64,000 nt of DNA, taken from NCBI RefSeq assembly GCF_005083565.1, contig NZ_CP034891.1, forward strand, positions 372,001-436,000, read 5' to 3'. This stretch comes from Buchnera aphidicola (Acyrthosiphon lactucae) (lineage in GTDB: Bacteria; Pseudomonadota; Gammaproteobacteria; Enterobacterales; Enterobacteriaceae). A program made the translations under genes and the position numbers. The notes below the pieces were generated by a model that saw only the letters and a program-made list of their open reading frames with translations, was not told where the DNA came from and searched no databases. Position 1 is the stretch's first letter, and each line of letters opens with the position of its first letter. Of this stretch, positions 18,040 through 28,364 are shown in pieces.

Positions 18040-19473
18040 ATGTTTAAAAATGTATTTGCAAACTTTCAAAAAGTTGGTAAATCACTTATGTTACCTGTTT
18101 CAGTATTACCTATTGCAGGTATACTTCTAGGCATAGGGTCTGCAAATTTTAGTTTATTACCAAATATTATTTCTCAAATTATGGCTCAAACAGGAGGTTC
18201 TGTTTTTAGTAATATGCCATTAATTTTTGCAATTGGTGTAGCACTTGGTTTTACTAAAAATGATGGTGTTGCAGCATTAGCTGCAGTTGTATCTTATGGG
18301 ATTTTGATTCAAACATTAACTACAGTAGAACCAATTATTCTACATACAACTATTGATATTATAAAAAAACAACATCTTCTAGATACCGGTATATTAGGAG
18401 GAATTATTGCAGGTGCAATTTCAGCATATATGTTTAATAAATTTTATCGTATTCAATTACCTGAATATCTGGGTTTTTTTTCTGGAAAGAGATTTGTTCC
18501 TATTATTTCAGGATTATCTTCAATATTAATAGGTTTAATACTATCTATTATTTGGCCTCCTATTGGCCATAGTATTCAAATTTTTTCTGAATGGGCTGCC
18601 TATCAAAATCCTATTCTTGCTTTTGCTATATATGGATTAGTAGAAAGAGCATTAGTACCATTTGGATTACATCACATATGGAATGTTCCATTTCAAATGC
18701 AAATTGGAGAATATACTAATTCTATAGGACAAGTATTCCATGGAGATATTGCAAGATATATGGCAGGTGATTCTACAGCGGGAAACTTATCAGGAGGTTT
18801 TATTTTTAAAATGTATGGTCTTCCAGGAGCAGCATTAGCAATTTGGCATTCATCTAAAAAGAAAAATAGAACTAAAATAGGTAGTATTATGATTTCTGCA
18901 GCATTAACTGCTTTTTTAACTGGTATCACTGAACCAATTGAATTTTCATTTATTATTGTTGCACCAATATTATATGTTATTCATGCATTTTTAGCTGGAT
19001 TAACTTTTCCATTATGTATTTTTTTAGATATGCGTGCAGGAACTAGTTTTTCGCATGGTTTTATAGATTTTATAGTATTAAGTGGAAATAGTAATAATAT
19101 ATTTCTTTTTCCAATTGTTGGAATACTTTACGGATTTTTATACTATATTTTATTTTATTTATTAATTATTAATTTGAACTTGAATACACCAGGACGAGAA
19201 GATATAGAAAATAATATATTAGAAAAAAGCAATAATGAAATTGCACCATATATTATTAAAGCATTAGGTGGAAAAAATAATATTAAAAATCTAGATGCTT
19301 GTATTACTAGATTAAGAATTACAGTTTTAAAAATATCAAATGTTAATCAAAAAGATTTAAAAAATATTGGTGCAGCAGGAATAATAATTTCAGGTTCAGG
19401 AATACAAGTTGTTTTTGGAACAAGATCTGAAAACATTAAAACAGCAATGGATGAACATATAAAAAATACATGA
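18040..19473 (+). CDS. ptsG: PtsG, glucose-specific PTS permease (EIICB)
   Basis: PtsG imports and phosphorylates glucose across the inner membrane, using phosphate from PTS enzymes encoded elsewhere. The EIIC domain fills about residues 1-385 with many hydrophobic segments and the conserved [10 protein letters not shown] motif. A linker with TPGRED leads to the EIIB domain, whose phosphorylated cysteine is in [10 protein letters not shown]. Length is 477 residues, identical to E. coli. AGGAG precedes the ATG. It probably supplies the symbiont with host glucose. Confidence 0.97.
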   Translation: MFKNVFANFQKVGKSLMLPVSVLPIAGILLGIGSANFSLLPNIISQIMAQTGGSVFSNMPLIFAIGVALGFTKNDGVAALAAVVSYGILIQTLTTVEPIILHTTIDIIKKQHLLDTGILGGIIAGAISAYMFNKFYRIQLPEYLGFFSGKRFVPIISGLSSILIGLILSIIWPPIGHSIQIFSEWAAYQNPILAFAIYGLVERALVPFGLHHIWNVPFQMQIGEYTNSIGQVFHGDIARYMAGDSTAGNLSGGFIFKMYGLPGAALAIWHSSKKKNRTKIGSIMISAALTAFLTGITEPIEFSFIIVAPILYVIHAFLAGLTFPLCIFLDMRAGTSFSHGFIDFIVLSGNSNNIFLFPIVGILYGFLYYILFYLLIINLNLNTPGREDIENNILEKSNNEIAPYIIKALGGKNNIKNLDACITRLRITVLKISNVNQKDLKNIGAAGIIISGSGIQVVFGTRSENIKTAMDEHIKNT

Positions 19474-19493
19474 AAGAATAAGGAACTATAATT

Positions 19494-19838
19494 ATGCAAA
19501 ATAATTTAATTTTTGAGAATATTATTAAAAAAAAAATACCAGCACAAATTATTTATCAAGATGAAAAAGTCACTGCTTTTAAAGACATAAATCCAAAAGC
19601 ACCAGTACATATATTAATTGTACCCAATTTTTTTATTGCATCATCAAATGATATTAATAAAAAAAATAAATCGATTTTAGGACATATGTTTTATATTGCC
19701 GTTGATATCGCAAAACAAAAAAAAATTAGTAAAGAAGGATATAGAATTATTATTAATTGTAATAAAAACGGTGGTCAAGAAATTAATTATCTTCATATGC
19801 ATTTACTAGGAGGTAAAAAACTTAAATCGTTTTCTTGA
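19494..19838 (+). CDS. hinT: HinT, histidine-triad purine nucleoside phosphoramidase
   Basis: HinT is a small homodimeric hydrolase of AMP-phosphoramidates of the HIT family. The triad is LHMHLLGG, with His101 as nucleophile, and [15 protein letters not shown] is the upstream nucleotide-binding segment. It has 114 residues against 119; the C-terminal tail is a few residues shorter. It lies between ptsG and lpoB, keeping the E. coli order once the lost neighbours are removed. Confidence 0.94.
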   Translation: MQNNLIFENIIKKKIPAQIIYQDEKVTAFKDINPKAPVHILIVPNFFIASSNDINKKNKSILGHMFYIAVDIAKQKKISKEGYRIIINCNKNGGQEINYLHMHLLGGKKLKSFS

Positions 19839-19899
19839 TCATGTTTTTATTTAAAAATTTCTTTTAAAATTTAATTGTTTTGTAATTAAAGGATGAAAT

Positions 19900-20448
19900 T
19901 TGAGTAAACTTTTGCTATCTATATTTTTTGTTATATTTTTTATAAACGGTTGTGACGTTTCTAATAAAATAGAAAATAATGTCATAAAAAAAAAACCAAG
20001 TTTTTTTACAAAAAAATCAAATTTTATGCTTTTAAATTTTGATTCGGCTACAGAAAAAATTATTTCAAAAATACTAAAAAACAATAATAAATTTGCATTC
20101 AAAAATACATTATTTTTCATTGATTTATTAGAAAATAATACCAATATTCTCATAAATACAGAAAAATTAACAGATTTAATAAAAAATAAATTTGTTGAAA
20201 AAAACAATAAAATTAATTTTCTAAAAAAAGAAATAATTCAAAAAAATAAAAAAAAATTAGGTTTATTAAAAATAAAAAATACACTAGATACTAGTACTGC
20301 CATCTTAATATCCCGTAATAATAATGTAAATTATTATCTCCATAGTTGTATTTCTGGTAAAAATGAACCTTTTTTATTAAAAATAGAATTAATACTGGTT
20401 AAAACAGGAGAAATAGTATTCATGCAAAAAGAAAAATTTTATTGGTAG
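19900..20448 (+). CDS. lpoB: LpoB, outer-membrane lipoprotein activator of PBP1B
   Basis: LpoB reaches from the outer membrane to stimulate the peptidoglycan synthase PBP1B. A hydrophobic leader ends in the lipobox INGC (Cys18). The end LKIELILVKTGEIVFMQKEKF matches the E. coli C-terminus, while the Pro-rich tether of E. coli is replaced by a short Lys/Asn segment; total 182 residues against 213. The start is TTG at 19900, chosen because AAAGGA lies six bases upstream and no ATG fits the leader. Overall conservation is low and function is inferred from the lipobox, C-terminus and position. Confidence 0.8.
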   Translation: MSKLLLSIFFVIFFINGCDVSNKIENNVIKKKPSFFTKKSNFMLLNFDSATEKIISKILKNNNKFAFKNTLFFIDLLENNTNILINTEKLTDLIKNKFVEKNNKINFLKKEIIQKNKKKLGLLKIKNTLDTSTAILISRNNNVNYYLHSCISGKNEPFLLKIELILVKTGEIVFMQKEKFYW

Positions 20449-20602
20449 GAATAGTATATAAAAAAAGTATATTCTATATACGCATATAAAAAAAATAATA
20501 TAATATTATGAAAAAAATATTTTTACATCTATTTTTAGATTTTAAAAAATTAATTTTTTATTTAAAATGATATAAATACTATTTTTTTAAAAAATTTTAG
20601 TG

Positions 20603-20718
20603 TTACTAAGAGTAGCCCTTTCTACTGAAATTTATATAATTCAATGATTAATTACTTTTTGAATATAAAAAAATAGATTTCTCTATTTATATACCAGTAG
20701 AAAGTTCTAACTCTTAAT
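20603..20718. other. Structured element between lpoB and the porin gene
   Basis: The 318-base convergent gap contains no gene. Its centre holds an imperfect inverted repeat: 20603-20626 (with AAGAGTAGCCCTTTCTACTG) against 20695-20718 (with CAGTAGAAAG and CTCTTAAT), about 68 bases apart, enclosing a smaller perfect hairpin at 20671-20688. These outer arms are richer in G/C than the surrounding DNA. Whether this is a long terminator, a 3' UTR structure of the porin mRNA or a small RNA cannot be decided from sequence. Confidence 0.45.
20667..20688 (-). terminator. Intrinsic terminator of the porin gene
   Basis: On the minus strand AAATAGA-GAAA-TCTATTT forms a seven-pair stem with a GAAA tetraloop, followed by TTTT. 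It lies about 80 bases past the porin stop codon at 20767. Confidence 0.55.
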
Positions 20719-20766
20719 GATTAGATTTTAAATTAATTTCAAAAAAAAATATATATTCTCATAAAA

Positions 20767-21912
20767 TTAGAAATGATAAACTATCCCAGCACCAATTGTA
20801 TTATCTATAGGCATATTATTTTTTTTCGCCGAATTACTATTATTTAATAAATTAATTTTATAATTCATATATGTAGAAATGTTCTTATTAAAATCATAAC
20901 GAGTAGAAATATTAATTTCTTTTGCTATTTCTAAATCTTGATAACTAGAAGAATCTTTTGTATTCGCATTTTGTCCTTTAGAATCTAAATAACTAAGAGA
21001 AGGATGAAATCCAGAATGAAAATTATATTCTGCAATAGCTTCAATATTTTGAGTTCTATTAATATATGGTTGTTCTTTAGATGCATCACTTTGACTAACA
21101 AGATTAAATGATGGTGTTAAATTACGTGCTTCACCATAAAAAGCCGCAATATATATATCATTAGCATCATATTTGAAACCTAATCCATACGCTCCTATAG
21201 AAGGATTTTTTATATCTTGATTAGCCGTATTAGATTTAAATCTTTCGGAAGAAAAAAAAGAACCAATAGCAGTAAGTCCAACATCACTTTCATATTTTAA
21301 AGAAGCACCCCAACCAGTACCGTTTTGCTGACGTTCTGATCTATTTTTAGATTCATCTTGATATTGTAATGCAAAACTAACTCCATCAAATAAACCAAAA
21401 AGATTATTATTTCTATAAGTAAGTACGCTATTACTTCTTCCTATCATATAATTATCGTTATAAGAAAACACATTATTTTTATTAATGTATGGAATATGAT
21501 TATTAGTTAATGATTTTACATCATAAAAAATACCATAATTACGACCATAATCTATTGAACCCCAATTACCATATTTAAAACCGGCATATCCTAAACGTAC
21601 AGTATTAAGATGTTGTTTGTCTAATAATTCTTCTGGTTCAGACAAATCAGTTTTATATTCAATCGTTGCATAACTTAAGAGTTCATCACTAATATTTATT
21701 TCTCCTGATAAACCTAAAATAGCATTTGTATCATCTTTATGAGATGTAATTTTAGTTGACAAAAAATCATGAGATAATGCATGGTTGGGATTTATACTAC
21801 CATATAATTCAAGTTTATTACCATTTTTGTTGAATATGTCTAAAGCATTCGCTCCATTACTAGTAGCTAATAACATTGGTATTAAAATTGCTAAGGATTT
21901 ATGATTTATCAT
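20767..21912 (-). CDS. ompF: OmpF/OmpC-family trimeric porin
   Basis: This is the general outer-membrane diffusion porin. A signal peptide ending ANA (residues 21-23) precedes LDIFNKNGNKLELYG. The 16-strand barrel signature FKYGNWGSIDYGRNYGIFYD, the YRNNNLFGLFDGVSFALQYQ strand and the terminal YHF with last Phe are all present. It has 381 residues and sits in the E. coli order ompF-asnS-pncB. Constriction loop 3 reads TNNHIPYINKNN where E. coli OmpF has the acidic residues Asp113 and Glu117, so the eyelet charge seems altered. AAAGG lies 14 bases before the ATG, a long spacing. Confidence 0.93.
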   Translation of the reverse strand: MINHKSLAILIPMLLATSNGANALDIFNKNGNKLELYGSINPNHALSHDFLSTKITSHKDDTNAILGLSGEINISDELLSYATIEYKTDLSEPEELLDKQHLNTVRLGYAGFKYGNWGSIDYGRNYGIFYDVKSLTNNHIPYINKNNVFSYNDNYMIGRSNSVLTYRNNNLFGLFDGVSFALQYQDESKNRSERQQNGTGWGASLKYESDVGLTAIGSFFSSERFKSNTANQDIKNPSIGAYGLGFKYDANDIYIAAFYGEARNLTPSFNLVSQSDASKEQPYINRTQNIEAIAEYNFHSGFHPSLSYLDSKGQNANTKDSSSYQDLEIAKEINISTRYDFNKNISTYMNYKINLLNNSNSAKKNNMPIDNTIGAGIVYHF

Positions 21913-22041
21913 AATTTTTTATATTACCTTTTAGTAAAAATAACTTAAATCAATATCAATATATTATTAAAATATTTCTTTTTTTATATTTTTTTTAAAT
22001 ACTAAAACCAAAAATCATTTAATAAATATTAAATATTATAG

Positions 22042-23442
22042 TTAAAAATTAGCATTATTAACAGTACGTGGAAATGGAATAAGATCTCGTATATTTGTTA
22101 CTCCAGTAACATAAGAAATTAATCGTTCAAAACCCATTCCAAAACCTGAGTGAGGAACTGTACCATATCGGCGAAGATCTCGATACCACCAATAATCTTC
22201 TTTTTTTAATCCCAATTCTAACAAACGTTCGTCTAAAATTGAAATACGTTCTTCACGTTGAGAACCACCTATGAGTTCTCCGATATTAGGAACTAATAAA
22301 TCTATTGCTGCAACAGTTTTTTTATCGTCATTCAATCTCATATAAAATGCTTTTAATTCTTTTGGGTAATTTTTTATTATTACTGGAATCTTAAAATATT
22401 TTTCTACAAGAAAGCGCTCATGTTCAGAAGATAGATCACAACCTAAAGAAATAGAATTGTTAAATTGAATCTTAGAGTCAATTAAAATATTTATAGCATC
22501 TACATAATCTATACGTATAAAATCTACTAATAATAGTTCTTCTAAACGATTAACTATATTATTATCAATATAGGTTTTAAGAAAAGTAATATCTGACATG
22601 CAATTTTTTAAGAGAGATTTGCAAATGTATTTTAACATATACTCAGCAAAATCTGATATATCATTTAAATTTTTAAAAGCTGATTCTACTTCCAACATCC
22701 AAAATTCTGCTAAATGACGACTAGTATTAGAATGTTCAGCTCGAAATGTAGGACCAAAGGTATAAACTCTAGATAAAGAACAAGCATATGCTTCTATATT
22801 CAACTGTCCCGAAACAGTTAAAAAAGATTCTTTTCCAAAAAAATCTTTTTTAAAATCAACGGATTTATCTTTATTCTTAGGAATGTTTTTCATATCTAAC
22901 GTCGAAACACGAAACATTTCTCCAGTACCTTCGGTATTTAAACTAGTTATAATTGGTGTTGGAACCCAGTAATAATTATGCTTATAAAGAAAACGGTGTA
23001 AAGATTGTAATATATAATTTCTTATTCGAGCTATTACACCAATTAAATTAGTTCTAGATCTTAAATGTGCTACTTCTCTTAAATATTCCATACTATGTTT
23101 TTTAGCAGATATTGGATAAGTCTCTGGTTTCTCAATCCAACCTAAAATTTTAATTTTTTTCAACTGAATTTCATATTTTTGTTTTTCTCCAATTGATAAT
23201 ATTAATATTCCAGTAATTACCACAGAACATCCAATTGTTAGATGTAATATTTCCTTATAATAATTAGGTAAACAATCATTCGCTACTACTTGAATAGTAT
23301 CAAGACATGAACCATCATAAATTGTAATAAAAGAAAAACCAGATTTTGAACTTCTTCGGCTTCGCACCCATCCACAGATAGTAATAAGACTATTTACTAT
23401 AATATTCTCTTTATATATATCTGATATTAACACTGTATTCAT
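22042..23442 (-). CDS. asnS: Asparaginyl-tRNA synthetase
   Basis: AsnS charges tRNA-Asn and is a class IIb synthetase. The N-terminal OB-fold anticodon domain spans about residues 15-105 ([24 protein letters not shown]). Motif 2 contains [19 protein letters not shown] and motif 3 is GFGMGFERL near the end. Length is 466 residues, equal to E. coli. It lies between the porin and pncB on the same strand. Confidence 0.97.
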   Translation of the reverse strand: MNTVLISDIYKENIIVNSLITICGWVRSRRSSKSGFSFITIYDGSCLDTIQVVANDCLPNYYKEILHLTIGCSVVITGILILSIGEKQKYEIQLKKIKILGWIEKPETYPISAKKHSMEYLREVAHLRSRTNLIGVIARIRNYILQSLHRFLYKHNYYWVPTPIITSLNTEGTGEMFRVSTLDMKNIPKNKDKSVDFKKDFFGKESFLTVSGQLNIEAYACSLSRVYTFGPTFRAEHSNTSRHLAEFWMLEVESAFKNLNDISDFAEYMLKYICKSLLKNCMSDITFLKTYIDNNIVNRLEELLLVDFIRIDYVDAINILIDSKIQFNNSISLGCDLSSEHERFLVEKYFKIPVIIKNYPKELKAFYMRLNDDKKTVAAIDLLVPNIGELIGGSQREERISILDERLLELGLKKEDYWWYRDLRRYGTVPHSGFGMGFERLISYVTGVTNIRDLIPFPRTVNNANF

Positions 23443-23589
23443 ACAGTCTTTCCTTTTATAATTTTTACTTATTTAAAAAGTAGACTATTATAGAAATAAA
23501 TTTTTAAAATAGTAAAAATTTTTTATATTCTAAAAAAGTTAATTAGGGATTAATAAATTACAAAACTCATAATATAAAAAATTTAAAGT

Positions 23590-24789
23590 TTATCTATTTT
23601 TTAATGGTACATTAAATACTTTACATAAATGTTTTAAAAAATTATGGTCTAAACAAAATGTTTTTCCGGGACTATCAGATATTTTAGCTACAGGTTTTCC
23701 ATTACATTTCACTAACTTAATAACAATATTTAATGGTTTTACATATGGAATATCACAAGTTAATTTTGTTCCTATACCAAAAATAACATTGATCCTTTTA
23801 TTGAATTTTTTATATAAAGATATAATTTTTTTAAAATTTAAATTATCAGAAAATAATAATGTTTTAGTACAGGGATCTATTCCTAGTTTTTCATAGTGTT
23901 CAAGAGCTTTTTCAGCCCATTTCACAGGATCTCCTGAATCATGTCTGATTCCCTGATAAGAAGAAGTAAAATACAAATTAAAATCACGTAAAAAAGCATC
24001 CATGTTGATTGAATCTGTAAGAGCAATATTTAAATTATTATTATACTGATCTAGCCATGTTTGTAATGCTAAAACCTGACTATTTTTTAAATTTTTTCCA
24101 ATCTGTTGATGAGCTTGAAACCATTCATGAGCTTGTGTGCCTACTGGTGGTATTTTTAATATACGAGCTATATGATAATTACTAGAACCGATTAAAAAAG
24201 GAAAATTTTCTTTTAATCTTTTCACAATAGAATATTGTACATTATAAGAAAATCTTCTTCTTGTACCAAAATCTACGATTTTTAAATGTGATAAATCTAT
24301 ATATTTTGTATAATTAAAAAATTTTATTAATTTAGTATCTAAATATTGTAAAGCAGATTTAGAACTAATTTCTGGGGAAAAATTACCATGAAAAACTTCG
24401 CTAATTAAAGCTAAAATTGGAACTTCCCATAATATTACTTCTTTCCATAATCCACTTATACGAATATGCAATTGACCTTGATGGTTGTTTATTTTCACCT
24501 GTGAAACATTATAACGAAATTTTTTTAACCAATGTAAATATTCTTTCTTAAAAAATGGAAAAGAGGTCATATAAGTATATTCTTCATGACTTAAAGATAA
24601 AGACTTCATCATATTAATTTGTTCTAATAAAACATTTGAATAGCAACCTAAAAAATTATCTCCTCTACAGAGAAATTCGGCAACTACATTTACATTTTTA
24701 TAATGATAAAAAACAGCTTGTTGCATATGAAGTTTATATGCATCAGTATCAAGTAATGTTTTTACTATTGGATAATTATATTGTTTCAT
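23590..24789 (-). CDS. pncB: Nicotinate phosphoribosyltransferase
   Basis: PncB joins nicotinate to PRPP to form nicotinate mononucleotide for NAD synthesis, so the cell can use imported nicotinate. The segments [45 protein letters not shown] and the PRPP-side [20 protein letters not shown] are typical. It has 399 residues against 400 in E. coli. It is divergent from pyrD across 246 AT-rich bases. Confidence 0.96.
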   Translation of the reverse strand: MKQYNYPIVKTLLDTDAYKLHMQQAVFYHYKNVNVVAEFLCRGDNFLGCYSNVLLEQINMMKSLSLSHEEYTYMTSFPFFKKEYLHWLKKFRYNVSQVKINNHQGQLHIRISGLWKEVILWEVPILALISEVFHGNFSPEISSKSALQYLDTKLIKFFNYTKYIDLSHLKIVDFGTRRRFSYNVQYSIVKRLKENFPFLIGSSNYHIARILKIPPVGTQAHEWFQAHQQIGKNLKNSQVLALQTWLDQYNNNLNIALTDSINMDAFLRDFNLYFTSSYQGIRHDSGDPVKWAEKALEHYEKLGIDPCTKTLLFSDNLNFKKIISLYKKFNKRINVIFGIGTKLTCDIPYVKPLNIVIKLVKCNGKPVAKISDSPGKTFCLDHNFLKHLCKVFNVPLKNR

Positions 24790-25035
24790 AGTATTGTTTT
24801 ATTTTTTCATTCTATTTTTTCATATAAAATAACTATACATAATAATTATTTGCTATTTTATATTTTAATTATATCAAAAATTCACAAGAATATTATTGAA
24901 ATTTTTTATAAAAATATAAAATAAATAAAAAATTTATTAATTTTTTAAAAAAAATAGTATATAAAATTATTTTTATTTATTTTTATAGAGAATATTTTTA
25001 TTTTAGTATTTTATACTATATCAAAAGGAATTATA

Positions 25036-26046
25036 ATGTTTTATTATTTCATTCGTAAACTGTTATTTTTAATAGAACCTGAAAAAGCACATTTTTTAAC
25101 ATTAAAATATCTAAAAATAAAAAATATTAATCTATTTAATTTTTTTTATAAAAATAGAATACCATCAAAAAAAATTAAATGTATGGGTTTAACTTTTAAA
25201 AATAAACTTGGTGCTGCAGCAGGAATAGATAAAAATGGAGAATATATAAATTCTCTATCAAAATTGGGATTTGGTTTTATTGAGGTAGGAACTGTTACTC
25301 CTTTACCTCAAATAGGAAATCCAAAACCTAGAATTTTCAGAATAATTCCCATGGAAGGTATAATTAACAGCATGGGATTTAATAATCTAGGCATAGATAA
25401 TTTAATTAACAATATAAAAAAATCTAATTTTAAAGGAATAATAGGTGTTAATATTGGAAAAAATCACAATACCAGAATTGAAGAATCAATTAATGATTAT
25501 TTAATATGTATAGATAAAATTTATTGTTATGCCAGTTATATTGCAATTAATATTTCATCACCTAATACTATTAATTTAAGAAATTTACAATACGGAATTC
25601 TTTTTCAAGATCTATTATATAAAATAAAAAAAAAACAAAAAGAACTTCATAAAAAATATTTAAAATATGTTCCTATAGCAATTAAAATCTCACCAGACCT
25701 CTCAAAAAAAGAATTAATTTATATTTCAAAAAAATTAATTAAATATAAAATAGACGCAGTAATTGCAACTAATACAACACTAGATCACTCATTAGTGTCT
25801 GGATTAAAAAATAGTTTTCAAAAAGGCGGTTTAAGTGGATTGCCTTTACAAAAAAAAAGCACTAATATAATTTCAATACTATCAAAAAACTTAAAAAATG
25901 AAATTCCTATTATTGGAGTTGGAGGGATTAATTCTATAAATTCAGCTAAAGAAAAAATTAAATCAGGAGCTACTTTAATACAAATTTATTCTGGATTAGT
26001 ATATCATGGTCCAACACTAGTTAAAAAAATTATTAATGAAATATAA
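25036..26046 (+). CDS. pyrD: Dihydroorotate dehydrogenase (quinone, class 2)
   Basis: PyrD oxidises dihydroorotate to orotate on the inner face of the membrane with FMN and quinone. The amphipathic N-terminal helix pair ([20 protein letters not shown]) marks class 2. FMN and substrate motifs include [13 protein letters not shown], the catalytic-loop INISSPNT and [19 protein letters not shown]. It has 336 residues, equal to E. coli. Together with pyrB and pyrI in this window it covers two steps of UMP synthesis. Confidence 0.97.
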   Translation: MFYYFIRKLLFLIEPEKAHFLTLKYLKIKNINLFNFFYKNRIPSKKIKCMGLTFKNKLGAAAGIDKNGEYINSLSKLGFGFIEVGTVTPLPQIGNPKPRIFRIIPMEGIINSMGFNNLGIDNLINNIKKSNFKGIIGVNIGKNHNTRIEESINDYLICIDKIYCYASYIAINISSPNTINLRNLQYGILFQDLLYKIKKKQKELHKKYLKYVPIAIKISPDLSKKELIYISKKLIKYKIDAVIATNTTLDHSLVSGLKNSFQKGGLSGLPLQKKSTNIISILSKNLKNEIPIIGVGGINSINSAKEKIKSGATLIQIYSGLVYHGPTLVKKIINEI

Positions 26047-26242
26047 AATTTTTATTATATATTCTTAATATTTACCTTTTTGAGATGGAATATGTACTAA
26101 ATATTTATCAAAATTTTACAATAAATATAACTATAAATTTAACTATTAAGATCTTATGAATTATTTATAGAATTATATATCTGAAAAAATCTTAGATATA
26201 ATATAAAAATAATTTTTAATTTTATAAAACTTATAATAAAAA

Positions 26243-28345
26243 ATGAATTATTTATTCGCAAGTACAAATTTTGGAACTGAGAAATTACTAGAAAACGAGC
26301 TTTTATCTTTAGGAGCTAAAAATATAAATATAATAAATGGAGGAATTTATTATGAATCTAACGATCTATTATTATATAAAAGTTTAATGTGGAGTCGAAT
26401 TGCTTCACGTATTTATTTATGTATAAAAAAATTTACTATTAGTAATGCTAAAGATCTTTATAATAATATATATAATATCAATTGGACTGAAATTTTTGAT
26501 ATCAATAATACCTTTTTAGTTAATTTTAAAGGAACTAATAATATTATTCGCAATAGTTTATTCGGAGCACTAATAATTAAAGATGCAATCGTTGATCAAT
26601 TTAAAAATAAATATTCTTCTCGTCCAAATATAAACTTTATTCAACCTGATATTCGAATAAAATCATTATTAAATAATAATATTCTACATATCATGCTAGA
26701 TTTAAGTGGAGAATCTTTAAATAAAAGAGGATATCGTCAATTTTGTAATACTACCCCTATTAAAGAAAATTTAGGCAGTGCAATTGTATTAAGTTCGGGA
26801 TGGAATCAGAATATACCTATGATAGATCCTATGTGTGGTTCAGGAACATTGTTAATTGAAGCAGCTATGATAGCGTCTGATAGAGCCCCTGGGTTAAAAA
26901 GATCAAAATGGGGATTTCAATCATGGAAACAATATAATGATAATCTATGGCAAGAGGTTATCAAAGAAGCTCAAGAACGATTCAAAATAGGTATAAAAAA
27001 ATGTTTTAAAAATTACTTTATAGGATATGATTATGATACTGAAATTATAAAAAAAGCTAAAATAAACGCATCAAATGCAGGTGTATTAAAAATAATTCAA
27101 TTTTTAACACAAGATTTAAATAATTTAAAAAATATTTATAAAAAAAAGACAGAAGGAATACTATTAACTAATCCACCATATGGAGAAAGACATCAAACTG
27201 AAAGTCAATTAGTAGGCTTGTATATACAAATAGGAAAAGTATCAAAAAAATATTTTAATAAATGGAAATTATCAATATTTAGTTCATCAATATTTTTATT
27301 AAATTTTGTACAAATGCAGTCATACGAACAATATTTTTTTAAAAATGGTTCATTAGATTGTATTCAAAAAAATTTTTTAATTTTCTCAAAAAGTTCTAAT
27401 ATTGAACAAAATGAATTTAAAAACAGATTAAATAAAAACTTTAAAAAATTAAGAAAATGGGCTAATCTAGAAAATTTAGAATCTTTTCGTATTTATAATG
27501 CAGATTTACCAAATTATAATATAATAGTAGACATTTATCAAAAATGGATAGTAATTCAAGAATATAAAGCTCCAAAATCAATAGATCATAATCAAGCATT
27601 TAAAAGATTATGTCATGCTATTTACTATAGTAAAGAAATATTATCTATTCCTATAAATAATATTATATTAAAAACTAGAAAAAAAAATAAAAATAAAACA
27701 CAGTATCAAAAACTATTTAATAGTAGTAATTTTATTATTATTAAAGAATATCATGCAAAATTTTTAGTAAATTTAACAGATTATTTAGATACTGGGTTAT
27801 TTTCAGATAAAAGACTAATAAGAAAATTATTAGGGAAAATGGCTCAGGGAAAAGATTTTCTTAATTTATTTTCATATACTGGAACTGCGAGTGTTTATGC
27901 TGGATTAGGAAAAGCAAATAGCACTACTAGTGTAGACATTTCTCACACTTATATAAAATGGTCTATGCGTAATATGTGTCTTAATAATTTAACAAGTTCT
28001 CAACATCATTTTATTCAAGCTGATTGTCTGAAATGGCTAAAAAAAACTAATCAAAAGTTTGATCTTATATTTGTAAATCCACCGACCTTTTCTAATTCTA
28101 AAAAAATGAACCAAGTTTTTGATTTAAAAAAAGATTATATGAGTATAATCGTGCATTTAAAAAGAATTTTACATCATAATGGTGATATTATTTTTTCAAG
28201 TTCTACAAGAAATTTTGAAATTAATTTGAATTATATTAAAAAAATACAATTATATGCAAAAAAAATTACCAAAAAAATACAATCGAAAGATTTTTTAAAA
28301 AACCCAAACGTTTATCATTCCTGGTTAATAAAACATGTAAAATAA
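26243..28345 (+). CDS. rlmL: RlmL (RlmKL), bifunctional 23S rRNA methyltransferase
   Basis: The protein is a fusion: the N-terminal half methylates N2 of G2445 and the C-terminal half methylates N7 of G2069 in 23S rRNA. A THUMP domain lies near residues 45-155, then the first SAM fold with DPMCGSGTLLIEAAM and catalytic NPPYGER. The second fold has DFLNLFSYTGTASVYAGLGKA and NPPTFSNSKKM. It is 700 residues against 702. In E. coli zapC and ycbX separate pyrD from this gene; both are gone and 196 non-coding bases remain. Confidence 0.96.
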   Translation: MNYLFASTNFGTEKLLENELLSLGAKNINIINGGIYYESNDLLLYKSLMWSRIASRIYLCIKKFTISNAKDLYNNIYNINWTEIFDINNTFLVNFKGTNNIIRNSLFGALIIKDAIVDQFKNKYSSRPNINFIQPDIRIKSLLNNNILHIMLDLSGESLNKRGYRQFCNTTPIKENLGSAIVLSSGWNQNIPMIDPMCGSGTLLIEAAMIASDRAPGLKRSKWGFQSWKQYNDNLWQEVIKEAQERFKIGIKKCFKNYFIGYDYDTEIIKKAKINASNAGVLKIIQFLTQDLNNLKNIYKKKTEGILLTNPPYGERHQTESQLVGLYIQIGKVSKKYFNKWKLSIFSSSIFLLNFVQMQSYEQYFFKNGSLDCIQKNFLIFSKSSNIEQNEFKNRLNKNFKKLRKWANLENLESFRIYNADLPNYNIIVDIYQKWIVIQEYKAPKSIDHNQAFKRLCHAIYYSKEILSIPINNIILKTRKKNKNKTQYQKLFNSSNFIIIKEYHAKFLVNLTDYLDTGLFSDKRLIRKLLGKMAQGKDFLNLFSYTGTASVYAGLGKANSTTSVDISHTYIKWSMRNMCLNNLTSSQHHFIQADCLKWLKKTNQKFDLIFVNPPTFSNSKKMNQVFDLKKDYMSIIVHLKRILHHNGDIIFSSSTRNFEINLNYIKKIQLYAKKITKKIQSKDFLKNPNVYHSWLIKHVK

Positions 28346-28364
28346 ATTCAAGGAAAGAAAATTT

